From Acidobacteriota bacterium (GTDB taxonomy: Bacteria > Acidobacteriota > Terriglobia > Bryobacterales > Bryobacteraceae): a DNA stretch of 64,000 nucleotides. Below, piece after piece: positions 15,440-24,053 of the stretch. Numbering within the stretch: position 1 is the first letter of the stretch; every line of letters begins with the position of its first letter. The position numbers and the translations under genes were made by a program. The notes below the pieces were generated by a model. It was not told the DNA's origin and searched no databases. It saw only the letters and a list, made by a program, of their open reading frames with translations. The stretch covers positions 1 through 64,000 of the forward strand of contig JANXSF010000102.1 in NCBI GenBank assembly GCA_025352795.1. The letters run 5' to 3'.

Positions 15440-18400
15440 ATGTCTGACTATATCGCGCTTCGCAACCACACCGTTTACTCCATTCTTGACGGGACAATGT
15501 CCGTCGATGACCTGGTGGCCACCGCCTTGTCCACCGGAATGCCAGTAGCTGCCATTACAGACCGCGATACCGTGGCTGGTGCTGTGCAATTTTATAAAAA
15601 AGCCCGAGCCGTGGGGGTTCGCCCCATCATTGGCAGCGAAGTGACCATGGCCGGTGGCCGAACCATCGTCTTGCTGGTGGAAAACGAACAGGGGTATGCC
15701 AATCTATGCCAATTACTGTCTACCCGCATTGATTGCCCCGATGGCGTGACGGCGGAAAATATGGGGCGCTATGCCGGTGGATTGATCTGTCTATGGGGAT
15801 CGCGAAGTGGTTATGGCGAACAGTATCTGAAAGATATTCACGAAATCTATGGTCGGAATCTGGCCGTGGAAATTTCGCCACACAACGAAGCAGATCTGGC
15901 CCATTCCCGTTGGGCGGTGGCTGCGGCAAGGCGTATGCGCCTGCCCATTGTCGCCACTAGCGACGCCCATTACCGTCATCGTTCTGATCGGCTGCGGTAC
16001 GACATTCTATCGGCCATGCGCACGCTCACCATGTTGGGTCAGCCGCATTCGGCCAAGTTGCCCGCCGGGCATTATCATTTCCATTCGCCTCAGGAAATGG
16101 TGGCGCAGTTTGGGGCACTGCCACAGGCCTTGGCCAATACGCGACTGATTGCCGAACGCTGCCAATTTGAATTTCCTCTGGGCGATATTATCTTTCCACC
16201 GTTTGACAGTGTGGATGGGGAAACGCCCATGGCCATGCTGCGACGCATGAGCCGCGAAGGGTTGATCAGTCGCTATAAAAATAATCCTCCGTGGGAACGG
16301 CTGGATCGCGAATTAGCCATCATCGAAGAAGTTGGCTACGCGGAATATTTTTTGATTTTTGCCGATATCGTACGCTGGTGCGGCACGCAGGGGATTGCCA
16401 CGCTAGCCCGTGGCAGTGCCGCTGGCAGCCTGGTCTGTTATGCCTTGCGCATTGGGAATGTTTGCCCCATCCGCTTTAATTTATTATTTGAACGGTTTCT
16501 GAACCGCGAGCGCATGTCGTTCCAAAAACTGGCAGATATTGATTTAGACCTGCCCTGGGACCGTCGTGACGATGTGATGGAATACGTTTTCAATCGCTAT
16601 GGCCGTGATAAAGCGGCCATGATTGGAGCGTTCAACACCTTTCAAGGTCGCGCAGCAGTGGCCGATATTGCCAAGGTTTACGGCATTCCGGAACGCGAAG
16701 TGCGGCGCTTTACGGAACATCTGCCCTTGTCCCGATTCACTGGCGAAGGCGGGGGGATGGATGTGATTCGTCAATCGCCCGAATGCCGCCATCTGCCGTA
16801 CGATCAGGAACCCTGGAGAACTATTTTGGCCATGGCCCCGCAGTTCGATGGTGTGCCCCGCCACTTCACCATGCACCCTTGCGGCCTGGTCATCAGTGCC
16901 CGTCCAATTACCCAGATGATGCCCTTGTTCCGCAGCGCCAAAGGGATTCTGACCACCCACTACGCCATGGACGATGTGGAAGAACTGGGTCTGCTGAAAA
17001 TGGATCTGCTGGGGCAGGCGGGCTTAAGCGTACTGCGCGATTCCGTAGCCAACGTGCAAACCAATCGTAGGGAAAAAATCGACCTGGAAACCATTGATGA
17101 AACCGACCAGGCCACCTGGGATTCCATATCCAAAGGCGATGCCCGCGGAGTGTTCCACATTGAATCGCCCAATATGCACGGGCTGTTGGTGATGACGGGT
17201 TGCCATGATATTGATTGCTTAACGGCCCTTGAATCGGTGATTCGTCCAGGTGCGGCTAATGAAGGTCGTAAACGTTCCTACGCCCGTCGGCTGCAAGGGT
17301 TGGAACCAGTGACCTACGCCCATCCTTCGCTGGAACCGGCGCTGCAGGAAACTTTTGGGTTGCTGGTGTATGAGGAACATATTTTGCTGGTGGCCAATGG
17401 CTTTGCCGGATTGCCTTGGGGCAAGGCCGACTTGCTGCGTCGTGCGCTGGTGAAGAACAAAGATCACGCCAAGATCAACGCATTAGGGGAAGAGTTTCGC
17501 CAATGTGGGCTGGCCCGTGGACACACGGCGCAGGAGGTGGAAAAGGTTTGGGAACAACTGCGTGAGTTCGCCGGGTATATGTTCAACAAGGCCCACTCTG
17601 CGGCGTATGCAGTGGAAGCGTTTCAAGCGGCATGGATCAAGGTCCGCTATCCAATTGAGTACCTGGCTTCTGTGCTTTCCAACAGGCGGGGATTTTATTC
17701 GCCCATCGTTTATGTGCTGGAGGCCTTGCGCGCTGGTGCCCAATTTCTGGCACCGGAAGTAGCAACGTCAGACCCGCTTCGGTTTCAGGTGCGTGGGAGA
17801 AAAGTACGGCTGCCACTGGACCAGGTAAAAGGGCTGAATACGGCCACGGTGGAACGGATTGCCGCGGGACGTCCGTTCACCGATGCTGGTGATTTTTTCC
17901 GTCGTGCAAAACCGCAGCGGGATGAATGGGTTGCGTTGTTGAAGATCGGCGCGTTGGATTGTTTTCTGGAACCACGTGGTAGATTGTTCTGGCGTTTATC
18001 GCGGTTAGAAGCCATGCGCGGAGCTGCGCCCACACTGTTTGAACCCGATATGCCAACCATGGAAGATGAAGCTCCTGAGGCCAAGGAAACACTACAGGCG
18101 CGTTGGGAGCAGGAACTGTTTGGATTTCCGGTGAGCTGCCATCCATTAGATTTTTATGCACCGGGGTTGGATTGGTCCCGGTATACCCCGGCTGCGGAAT
18201 TACTGCATCATCCAGATCGTTATTTTTATAGGGAATTTGAGGTGGCTGGCGCTGTTGTGGCGGATCGAATCCATCCCACTCCCGCTGGACCGATGAAGTT
18301 TGTTACGTTGGCAGATCCTACAGGCTTTATGGAAGTGACCATGTTCGCCAATGTGTACCAGGAGTTTGGCCACTTGACGGCTAACCCGGTGATTGCGGCG

Positions 18401-18541
18401 CGATGCATTGCAGACCCCTTCGACAATCGTAAAGGGCTGATGCTCAATGCATCGCGGATTTATAAACCTACTTCAAAGCCGCTTCAATCGCGCTTGTCAA
18501 CTCAGCCGATTCCGGTGCTACGCCAGAATCAAAACGCTTGA
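15440..18541 (+). CDS. DnaE-type DNA polymerase III alpha subunit (error-prone DnaE2/ImuC-like)
   Basis: 1033 residues. An N-terminal PHP domain (LRNHTVYSILDG to about 210) precedes the C-family polymerase core: ARGSAAGSLVCYALRIG, LLFERFLNRERM and the catalytic aspartates in DIDLD (366-370). The helix-hairpin-helix region (VKGLNTATVERIAAGRPFTD) and an OB fold (about 935-1010) follow. It is shorter than replicative DnaE1 (about 1150-1200) and close to DnaE2 or single-domain DnaE lengths. The first PHP motif lacks HxH (Arg8-Asn9-His10), so nuclease activity is doubtful. No imuA/imuB neighbour is present here. The last 74 bases overlap the convergent peroxidase gene. Confidence 0.87.
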   Translation: MSDYIALRNHTVYSILDGTMSVDDLVATALSTGMPVAAITDRDTVAGAVQFYKKARAVGVRPIIGSEVTMAGGRTIVLLVENEQGYANLCQLLSTRIDCPDGVTAENMGRYAGGLICLWGSRSGYGEQYLKDIHEIYGRNLAVEISPHNEADLAHSRWAVAAARRMRLPIVATSDAHYRHRSDRLRYDILSAMRTLTMLGQPHSAKLPAGHYHFHSPQEMVAQFGALPQALANTRLIAERCQFEFPLGDIIFPPFDSVDGETPMAMLRRMSREGLISRYKNNPPWERLDRELAIIEEVGYAEYFLIFADIVRWCGTQGIATLARGSAAGSLVCYALRIGNVCPIRFNLLFERFLNRERMSFQKLADIDLDLPWDRRDDVMEYVFNRYGRDKAAMIGAFNTFQGRAAVADIAKVYGIPEREVRRFTEHLPLSRFTGEGGGMDVIRQSPECRHLPYDQEPWRTILAMAPQFDGVPRHFTMHPCGLVISARPITQMMPLFRSAKGILTTHYAMDDVEELGLLKMDLLGQAGLSVLRDSVANVQTNRREKIDLETIDETDQATWDSISKGDARGVFHIESPNMHGLLVMTGCHDIDCLTALESVIRPGAANEGRKRSYARRLQGLEPVTYAHPSLEPALQETFGLLVYEEHILLVANGFAGLPWGKADLLRRALVKNKDHAKINALGEEFRQCGLARGHTAQEVEKVWEQLREFAGYMFNKAHSAAYAVEAFQAAWIKVRYPIEYLASVLSNRRGFYSPIVYVLEALRAGAQFLAPEVATSDPLRFQVRGRKVRLPLDQVKGLNTATVERIAAGRPFTDAGDFFRRAKPQRDEWVALLKIGALDCFLEPRGRLFWRLSRLEAMRGAAPTLFEPDMPTMEDEAPEAKETLQARWEQELFGFPVSCHPLDFYAPGLDWSRYTPAAELLHHPDRYFYREFEVAGAVVADRIHPTPAGPMKFVTLADPTGFMEVTMFANVYQEFGHLTANPVIAARCIADPFDNRKGLMLNASRIYKPTSKPLQSRLSTQPIPVLRQNQNA

Positions 18542-18989
18542 TCACTTTGCCATCACGGCCCACCAAATACTTGGTGAAGTTCCACTTGGGAGCGCCGGAA
18601 ACCGAGCTCAAATATTTGAACAAAGGTGCTTCATCCCCACCTTTGACAGATACTTTAGATGCCATAGGAAACGTCACTTTGTAATTACGCGTACAGAAAG
18701 TTTTAATCTCTTCGTTGGTACCTGGTTCCTGACCACCAAAGTTGTTGGCCGGGACGCCCAAAACAACCAGACCACGATCCTTAAACTTGTTGGAAACAGC
18801 TTCCAATCCCGTATACTGCGGCGTGTAGCCGCACTGGCTGGCAGTGTTCACTACCAACATCACTTTGCCTTTGTAAGCAGAAAGGGGCATGCCTGACCCG
18901 TCAATCGTTTTTAGAGTAAAATCGTGAACCGATTCGGCTTGGAGCATTGGTGTCATTAATAAGGCTCCCATGAATAAAAGGTTTCTCAT
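18468..18989 (-). CDS. Glutathione peroxidase family protein, secreted
   Basis: 173 residues with a signal peptide ending near AEA-like cleavage at about residue 19 (MRNLLFMGALLMTPMLQA). The thioredoxin-fold core has NTASQCGYTPQY with peroxidatic Cys53 in place of selenocysteine, the Gln of NNFGGQEPG and the Trp of KWNFTKYLV, completing the family triad. It reduces hydroperoxides, probably using thioredoxin-like donors in the envelope. Its 3' end overlaps the polymerase gene by 74 bases in convergent orientation, so each codes on one strand of the same DNA. Confidence 0.92.
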   Translation of the reverse strand: MRNLLFMGALLMTPMLQAESVHDFTLKTIDGSGMPLSAYKGKVMLVVNTASQCGYTPQYTGLEAVSNKFKDRGLVVLGVPANNFGGQEPGTNEEIKTFCTRNYKVTFPMASKVSVKGGDEAPLFKYLSSVSGAPKWNFTKYLVGRDGKVIKRFDSGVAPESAELTSAIEAALK

Positions 18990-19051
18990 AACAGCAATGA
19001 TGCCACAGGAAGGCCAAAAGACTCAAAGAGTTCAGCTATACTTCAAAAGCT

Positions 19052-20032
19052 ATGGAAACTTTTATAGGGCTGCTGATTGGCGCAATGTTGTGGTTTGTGG
19101 TGCGCGTTTTGGTGATGGGTGTTTACACTGTCGATCAAAATGAGCGCGCGGTAAAAACTGTTTTTGGCCGCGCGGAGCGCTTGGATGGACGCACGACACT
19201 GGACGACCCCATTGCCGCTTTTCTACGCGAAGAGGAAAAAGCCCGCTATGCCTATCCCCAAGTACGCGTGATTGGCCCTGGTGGCCCGTATTTCAAAATG
19301 CCATGGGAAAGAATTTACAAAGTTTCCATAGCCACATCCACCACCGATATGGCGCTTGACCCGGAAGATCCCGCTGCCAATAGCAACGGCACCAAGCTCG
19401 ATGCCGTGACTAAAGATCAGTTGAACACCGGGCTAACCGGTCAAATCCGCTTCCGGGTGAGCGAAGCGAATCTTTATGCCTACCTCTTTGGAATTAAGCA
19501 GCCCATTGTTCACGTAATGGGATATTTCGTTTCTGTGCTGCGGCAGCGGATCGCGAACTTTGAAGCCAAACGGGGAACCGATCCGGGGGACTTGCCGGGC
19601 AGTGAAGTGACCGGCGTTTCCATCAACGACCTGCGCAAGAATCTGCGCGATCTGAATGAATATATGGATCTGGAATGCCGGTCCACGTCGGCAAGATATG
19701 GCGTTGTCTTGGACGCTTCGTTGATTACCGGCATTGATCCGCCGCCGGAAGTGGATTCCGCTTTAGCGGCCATCAATACGGCGCATAATCATGTGTCCAG
19801 CGATATCAGCTTGGCCCAGGCCGGTGCTGATCAGAAGATTGTGCAATCCAAGCGGGCGGTGGAAATCGCCACGCTCAAGGCTGAGGCTGAAGTGGAACCA
19901 GTGAAGCTACTGGCTGCAGAACTTACAACGCTTTACGCATCTGGGCCTCATGTGCTGGCAGCTTACTTGCGAACTGTCCGGCTGCGACTTTACGACAAAG
20001 CCAAGGAATTTTACCTGGAGGTGCCGCGATGA
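19052..20032 (+). CDS. SPFH/prohibitin-domain membrane protein 1
   Basis: 326 residues. One N-terminal membrane segment (about 3-24) leads into an SPFH (band 7) domain: VDQNERAVKTVFGRAERL, GGPYFKMPWERIYKV, TGQIRFRVSEANLYAYLFG and a C-terminal coiled region rich in Ala/Glu (AQAGADQKIVQSKRAVEIATLKAEAE). SPFH proteins such as HflK/HflC, stomatin and flotillin assemble into membrane rings that scaffold proteases or microdomains. A second SPFH gene overlaps by 4 bases (ATGA). The pair does not look like standard HflKC and no FtsH or NfeD gene is adjacent. TATACT lies 9 bases before the ATG, with no Shine-Dalgarno. Confidence 0.82.
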   Translation: METFIGLLIGAMLWFVVRVLVMGVYTVDQNERAVKTVFGRAERLDGRTTLDDPIAAFLREEEKARYAYPQVRVIGPGGPYFKMPWERIYKVSIATSTTDMALDPEDPAANSNGTKLDAVTKDQLNTGLTGQIRFRVSEANLYAYLFGIKQPIVHVMGYFVSVLRQRIANFEAKRGTDPGDLPGSEVTGVSINDLRKNLRDLNEYMDLECRSTSARYGVVLDASLITGIDPPPEVDSALAAINTAHNHVSSDISLAQAGADQKIVQSKRAVEIATLKAEAEVEPVKLLAAELTTLYASGPHVLAAYLRTVRLRLYDKAKEFYLEVPR

Positions 20033-20937
20033 TCATGGAACTTCTACCCACCGTTGTAGTCACTTTTCTGATGATGATGTTTGGCATTCCCATTTTTCTG
20101 GGAATCGTAAAATTGTTTGGTTTTTATACGATTGTGGAAGAGCGGCAGTGCCGTGTTTTTGTCCTGTTCGGAAAAGTGCTGAAAGTAATTGATGAACCGG
20201 GCTTGCACTTTCTGCTTTTCGACTTGGGACCAGCCGCGCTGATCGTAAATCTGCTGGGCAAATGTTACGTCATTGACAGGCGCCTTGATCAGGAATACCG
20301 CCGCAGCGAACCGGTGAATTCAGAAGAAGGCGCGCCCATGGGAATTGGCATCTGGTATGAAATGTGGGTCAGTGATCCGGTGGCCTACCTGTTCAAGAAC
20401 ACCGACCCGCGCGGTTCCTTGCGCGCCAACGTCAGCAATGCCACCGTGCGCTGTTTGAGCAATATGCCGCTGGGCGAAATGTTAGGCACGCGGCACAAAA
20501 TGAGCCAGACAGTGCGCGACGAAGTATCGCCACGTTCCAACGAATGGGGCTATCAACTGGGATCGGTCTACATTCGAAAAGTGCATTTCCGAGACAAAGA
20601 CATGATCCGCCAGATTGAGGAAAAAGTGGTCAACCGGCTGCGGCAGGTCACCTCGGCCATTAAACAGGCGGGTGCAAATCAGGTGAGCGTAATTACCAGT
20701 TCAGCAGAGCGCGAAGCGTCCATTGAATTTGGCAGGGCATCGGCCATCCGCCCCAGTACGCTGGGGGCCGCACTGCGGGAAATCGCCAAGCAGCCGGAAG
20801 TGGTGAAGGCTTTGTTCGAAATTCTGGAAACGCAAAAAGTGGTGGATGGATCTGCCAGACTCACATTGATGGGTGGTGGTGGGTTGCTGCAATCGTTATT
20901 AGCTGCCAAAGATAAGCCACCGGATTCGATACTCTAG
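20029..20937 (+). CDS. SPFH/prohibitin-domain membrane protein 2
   Basis: 302 residues. The N-terminal membrane segment (about 5-30) is followed by an SPFH domain (YTIVEERQCRVFVLFGKVLKVIDEPGLHF, then DPVAYLFKNTDPRGSLRANVSNATVRCLS) and the helical region REVKQAG-like segment with REASIEFGRASAIRP. Ends in a Gly-rich stretch (GGGGLLQSLL). Translation is coupled to gene 1 by an ATGA overlap. The two probably form a hetero-oligomer in the membrane, by analogy with HflK/HflC; this is inference. It is shorter than gene 1 at the C-terminus. Confidence 0.82.
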   Translation: MIMELLPTVVVTFLMMMFGIPIFLGIVKLFGFYTIVEERQCRVFVLFGKVLKVIDEPGLHFLLFDLGPAALIVNLLGKCYVIDRRLDQEYRRSEPVNSEEGAPMGIGIWYEMWVSDPVAYLFKNTDPRGSLRANVSNATVRCLSNMPLGEMLGTRHKMSQTVRDEVSPRSNEWGYQLGSVYIRKVHFRDKDMIRQIEEKVVNRLRQVTSAIKQAGANQVSVITSSAEREASIEFGRASAIRPSTLGAALREIAKQPEVVKALFEILETQKVVDGSARLTLMGGGGLLQSLLAAKDKPPDSIL

Positions 20938-20943
20938 TTGGTA

Positions 20944-22047
20944 ATGAATCTGGAAGAAGTTCGCATTCGAGCTGTAGAATTTCACGCCCGTTTACAAGCT
21001 GTGAAGAAGCAACTGCCTGTGGATTTTCCATGGTATCCCTACGATTCGCTGGCGAACATTGAACACATTCACCAACTCCTGGAAGGGGAAACACGGGCTG
21101 TTTTTTCGCTGATTGGGGAAGGCCATCGAGTGCTGGATATTGGTGCTGCCGATGGCGATTGGTCCTTCTTTCTGGAAGAGTTGGGTTGTGAGGTGGCGGC
21201 CATTGACCATGCTCTTACCAACGCCAACGAAATGCGCGGAATCAGGGCTCTGAAAGCTCATTTCAGTTCAAAAGTGGAGATCCGGGATACAGACATCGAC
21301 ACAAACTTTCGTCTGCCCGATGGAAAGTTTGAGCTGGCATTTTTCCTGGGTATTCTCTACCACCTGAAAAATCCATTCTATGCTTTGGAGAAGTTGGCGC
21401 GGCAAGTGAAGTATTTGTTTGTCAGCACACGCGTGGCCCGCATTTCACCTTCGGGAATCCTACTGGAAAACGATGCCCTGGCCTACTTGTTGGGAACGCA
21501 TGAACTGAATCAGGATCGCAGTAACTACTGGATTTTTTCCGAATCAGCATTGCGCCGATTGGTGGAACGCGCTGGCTGGCAGGTATTGGCGTTTCGCACC
21601 TTCGGCAGCACTGAATCCGACCCCAACAGCATGGAGCGCGATGAACGTGCGTTCCTTTTACTTCGCAGCAAGTTTGAGATGAGCAATGTGGAATTGCTGG
21701 AAGGCTGGCACGCCGATGAAGGCAATGGTTGGCGCTGGACTGCCGGGCGATTTAGTGTGGCCATCCCAGTAGAAGCTCGCCGAGCTAAGAAGATCGCTCT
21801 TGAAATTTACGTCCCAACCGTAGTGATGGAAAACGGAAGGCCCGTTACGCTTACGGCTGAAATTGGCGGCGTTGTTTTGGAACCGGAAACATTTTCATAT
21901 GAAGGGGAATTTCAGTATGTCCGTGCGTTACCGATTGGAACAACGGCACAGCCATTGCACTTTCAACTTTCCCGTTGCCTTGCGGCGGGCACGGTTGATC
22001 CCAGGGAACTGGGGATCATCGTCGCATCGATCCAACTGCACTTCTAA
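20944..22047 (+). CDS. SAM-dependent methyltransferase with C-terminal beta-rich domain
   Basis: About 367 residues. A class I methyltransferase domain (VLDIGAADGDWSFFLEELG at 63-81, motif I; FFLGILYHLKNPF, similar to the DUF1698/CmoB type) is followed from about residue 235 by a ~130-residue beta-rich segment (LLEGWHADEGNGWRWTAGRFSV to DPRELGIIVASIQLHF). That segment resembles a beta-sandwich I associate with glycosyltransferases and glycan-modifying proteins. The likely role is methylating a sugar or glycan end, by inference. The ATG at 20944 lies 6 bases after the SPFH stop; a TTG at 20938 is possible. It is probably co-transcribed with the SPFH genes and the next gene. Confidence 0.78.
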   Translation: MNLEEVRIRAVEFHARLQAVKKQLPVDFPWYPYDSLANIEHIHQLLEGETRAVFSLIGEGHRVLDIGAADGDWSFFLEELGCEVAAIDHALTNANEMRGIRALKAHFSSKVEIRDTDIDTNFRLPDGKFELAFFLGILYHLKNPFYALEKLARQVKYLFVSTRVARISPSGILLENDALAYLLGTHELNQDRSNYWIFSESALRRLVERAGWQVLAFRTFGSTESDPNSMERDERAFLLLRSKFEMSNVELLEGWHADEGNGWRWTAGRFSVAIPVEARRAKKIALEIYVPTVVMENGRPVTLTAEIGGVVLEPETFSYEGEFQYVRALPIGTTAQPLHFQLSRCLAAGTVDPRELGIIVASIQLHF

Positions 22048-22050
22048 CTC

Positions 22051-22899
22051 ATGATCACTAGACGGAATCTTTTACTTGGCGCGGCAACTGCCACCACTAA
22101 ACCGGCACTGCAACTGGCCTTCAGCCTGTATGGAATGAAATCTATGCCTCTGAAAGAATCTATTCAGATCTGCAAGGAAATCGGCTATCAGGGTGTGGAA
22201 GTTTGCCTTCTGGATGGTTGTCCAACCGGTCATGGTGCGTTGATCGATGCGCTGGCAGCAACTCGAATGGAAATAGCTTCCTTCATGGAAAAGTTTTCGG
22301 CAGTTGTGACGCCCGAAGAGCAACGCATCCAACTGGGCAGGCTGCGGCAGGCCGCCAATTTGAGCCTGGCCATGAATCCCGCCAACCCTCCGGTTGTGGA
22401 AACAGTGTTGGGTGGCAAGCCTGCTGATTGGGCACTTGGCAAGGAACGCATTGCTGACAGGATCATGGAATGGGCCGGTGTGATGGAACGTCGTAAAGTG
22501 GTGTTGTGCGTGAAAGCGCATGTGGGAGCTGCTGTAGACACGCCAGAAAAACTGTTGTGGCTTTACAAAAAAGTAAACAGCCCTTACTTGAAGTTGACCT
22601 ACGATTACAGTCACTTTCAATTGATGGGTCTGGACCCGCAGTTAACCATGAAACAGCTAATCCCCTTCACCCGATTCGTCCACGTAAAAGACGCTGCAGG
22701 AACCGCTGCGAATCCTCGTTTCTTAATTGTTGGCGATGGACGGCTGGACTACAAAGAGCATTTCCGGATGTTGAAAAAACTGGGATACCGTGGTTGGATA
22801 GTGGTCGAAGTAAGTTCGCAAATCCATTCCAAAACAGATTACAATCCCGTGCGAATCGCGCGGCAATGTTTTGAGCGGTTAAAGCCTGTTTTAGAGTGA
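22051..22899 (+). CDS. Exported sugar isomerase/epimerase-like TIM-barrel protein
   Basis: 282 residues. The N-terminus TRRNLLLGAATA resembles a Tat signal with an RR pair. The barrel begins at about residue 20 (ALQLAFSLYGMKSMPLKESIQICKEIGYQGVEV), with LKLTYDYSHFQLMGLDP, RFVHVKDAAG and WIVVEVSSQIH, typical AP2EC/xylose isomerase-like strands that supply metal ligands. It starts 3 bases after the methyltransferase gene. The substrate is unknown; an exported keto-sugar epimerase acting on degraded glycans is plausible. The end of the gene carries a 20-base imperfect tandem duplication. Confidence 0.82.
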   Translation: MITRRNLLLGAATATTKPALQLAFSLYGMKSMPLKESIQICKEIGYQGVEVCLLDGCPTGHGALIDALAATRMEIASFMEKFSAVVTPEEQRIQLGRLRQAANLSLAMNPANPPVVETVLGGKPADWALGKERIADRIMEWAGVMERRKVVLCVKAHVGAAVDTPEKLLWLYKKVNSPYLKLTYDYSHFQLMGLDPQLTMKQLIPFTRFVHVKDAAGTAANPRFLIVGDGRLDYKEHFRMLKKLGYRGWIVVEVSSQIHSKTDYNPVRIARQCFERLKPVLE

Positions 22900-22920
22900 A
22901 GCCGCCTGTTTTAGATTGAA
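22881..22920. repeat. 20-bp imperfect tandem duplication beside tRNA-Val
   Basis: Two consecutive 20-base units share GCCTGTTTTAGA and TGAA and differ at four positions. The first unit contains the stop codon of the preceding gene; the second abuts the 3' end of tRNA-Val. Visible directly; cause unknown. Confidence 0.7.
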
Positions 22921-22921
22921 A

Positions 22922-22998
22922 TGGTGGACCCGAGTAGACTCGAACTACCGACCTCTTCCGTGTCAGGGAAGCGCTCTAACCAACTGAGCTACGGGTCC
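22922..22998 (-). tRNA. tRNA-Val (GAC)
   Basis: 77 bases on the minus strand including an encoded CCA. The acceptor stem GGACCCG/CGGGTCC, D stem GCTC/GAGC, anticodon stem CTTCC/GGAAG with loop CTGACAC, and T stem GGTAG/CTACT around TTCGAGT all pair (one G-U). The anticodon GAC reads Val codon GUC and, by wobble, GUU. Confidence 0.97.
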
Positions 22999-23002
22999 CA
23001 AA

Positions 23003-23054
23003 GCCGCTAGTGCAGAAGAGCAAGAGCGAAATTTCATTTTAGCACTATAGCGGC
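23003..23054. repeat. Imperfect inverted repeat between tRNA-Val and GT2 gene
   Basis: GCCGCTA-GTGC (23003-23013) pairs with GCAC-TA-TAGCGGC (23042-23054) apart from a two-base bulge, enclosing 28 bases. It lies upstream of both the leftward tRNA and the rightward GT2 gene, so it may shape their divergent promoters. Confidence 0.4.
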
Positions 23055-23069
23055 ATCGGGAGTAAACTA

Positions 23070-24053
23070 ATGGGTAACACCATGTTGTCCATTGTAATTC
23101 CCATCCACAACGAAGAGCCTGCAATTTTGCCCTTGTATGACCGGCTCACAATCGTTATGGAGCAAATTCAGCGACCCTATGAAATTATCTTTGTGGATGA
23201 CGCCTCAACCGACAAGAGTTTTGACTTACTTGCCAATCTGGTAGAGACCGATGCGCGCCTGAAAGTAATCAGGCTGCGTCGTAATTTTGGACAGACGGCA
23301 GCACTTGCCGCCGGGTTTGACGAAGCGGCTGGGACCATTATTATTTCTCTGGATGGTGACCTGCAGCATGAACCGGAAGACATTCCGTTGCTACTGGCGA
23401 AAATCGACGAAGGCTGGGACATCGCCAGTGGCTGGCGCAAGAATCGGATTGACAACGCGGTGACTCGTAAATTTCCCTCACGCATTGCCAATTGGCTGAT
23501 GTCCAAAGTATCCGGGGTTCAGTTGCATGATTTTGGGACAACCTTCAAAGCGTATCGAGCCGAGGTTCTAAAAGATATCAATTTATATGGTGAACTCCAT
23601 CGGTTTATTCCCGCGCTAGCCAGTTTCTACGGTGCACGCATTGTGGAAGTACCCATCAAAAATGTTCCCAGAGGCAGTGGCAAATCGCACTATGGCCTGG
23701 GGCGCACCTTTCGGGTTCTGTTTGACCTTTTGACCATCCGTTTCTTGCTCACCTACTTCACACGGCCCATGCACTTCTTCGGAAAGTTAGGTCTGATAGG
23801 AACTGGATTTGGTGGCATGATTCTCACCTACTTGCTGGGATACAAGCTGATGGGATATGACCTGGTGAATGACCATGGTCCGCTAATGGTGGCAGGCGCT
23901 TTATTGCTGTTAGCCGGTTTGATGATGTTCACCACTGGATTGCTGGGCGAAGTATTGATTCGCGTGTATTTTGAAAGCCAAGGTCGGCGCATTTATGCTG
24001 TCCGCGAATTACGCACCCAGCGTCGTGACCAGGTGCGCAAAGAAGGGGCTTAG
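23070..24053 (+). CDS. Membrane GT2 glycosyltransferase (DPM/GtrB-like)
   Basis: 327 residues. The GT-A domain has SIVIPIHNEE, VDDASTDKS, SLDGDLQHEPEDIP (metal-binding DxD) and GWRKNRIDN, followed by two C-terminal membrane helices (about 230-255 and 270-295). This architecture matches polyisoprenyl-phosphate glycosyltransferases of the GtrB/DPMS group, which charge a lipid carrier with a sugar for transfer on the outer face. A GGGAG lies about 10 bases before the ATG. Its stop codon is directly adjacent to that of the convergent TrmB-type gene, with no base between. Confidence 0.88.
   Translation: MGNTMLSIVIPIHNEEPAILPLYDRLTIVMEQIQRPYEIIFVDDASTDKSFDLLANLVETDARLKVIRLRRNFGQTAALAAGFDEAAGTIIISLDGDLQHEPEDIPLLLAKIDEGWDIASGWRKNRIDNAVTRKFPSRIANWLMSKVSGVQLHDFGTTFKAYRAEVLKDINLYGELHRFIPALASFYGARIVEVPIKNVPRGSGKSHYGLGRTFRVLFDLLTIRFLLTYFTRPMHFFGKLGLIGTGFGGMILTYLLGYKLMGYDLVNDHGPLMVAGALLLLAGLMMFTTGLLGEVLIRVYFESQGRRIYAVRELRTQRRDQVRKEGA

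Noticed and set aside
22922-22998. Integrated element at tRNA-Val
   Set aside because: No integrase, phage gene or matching distal repeat occurs in the window.
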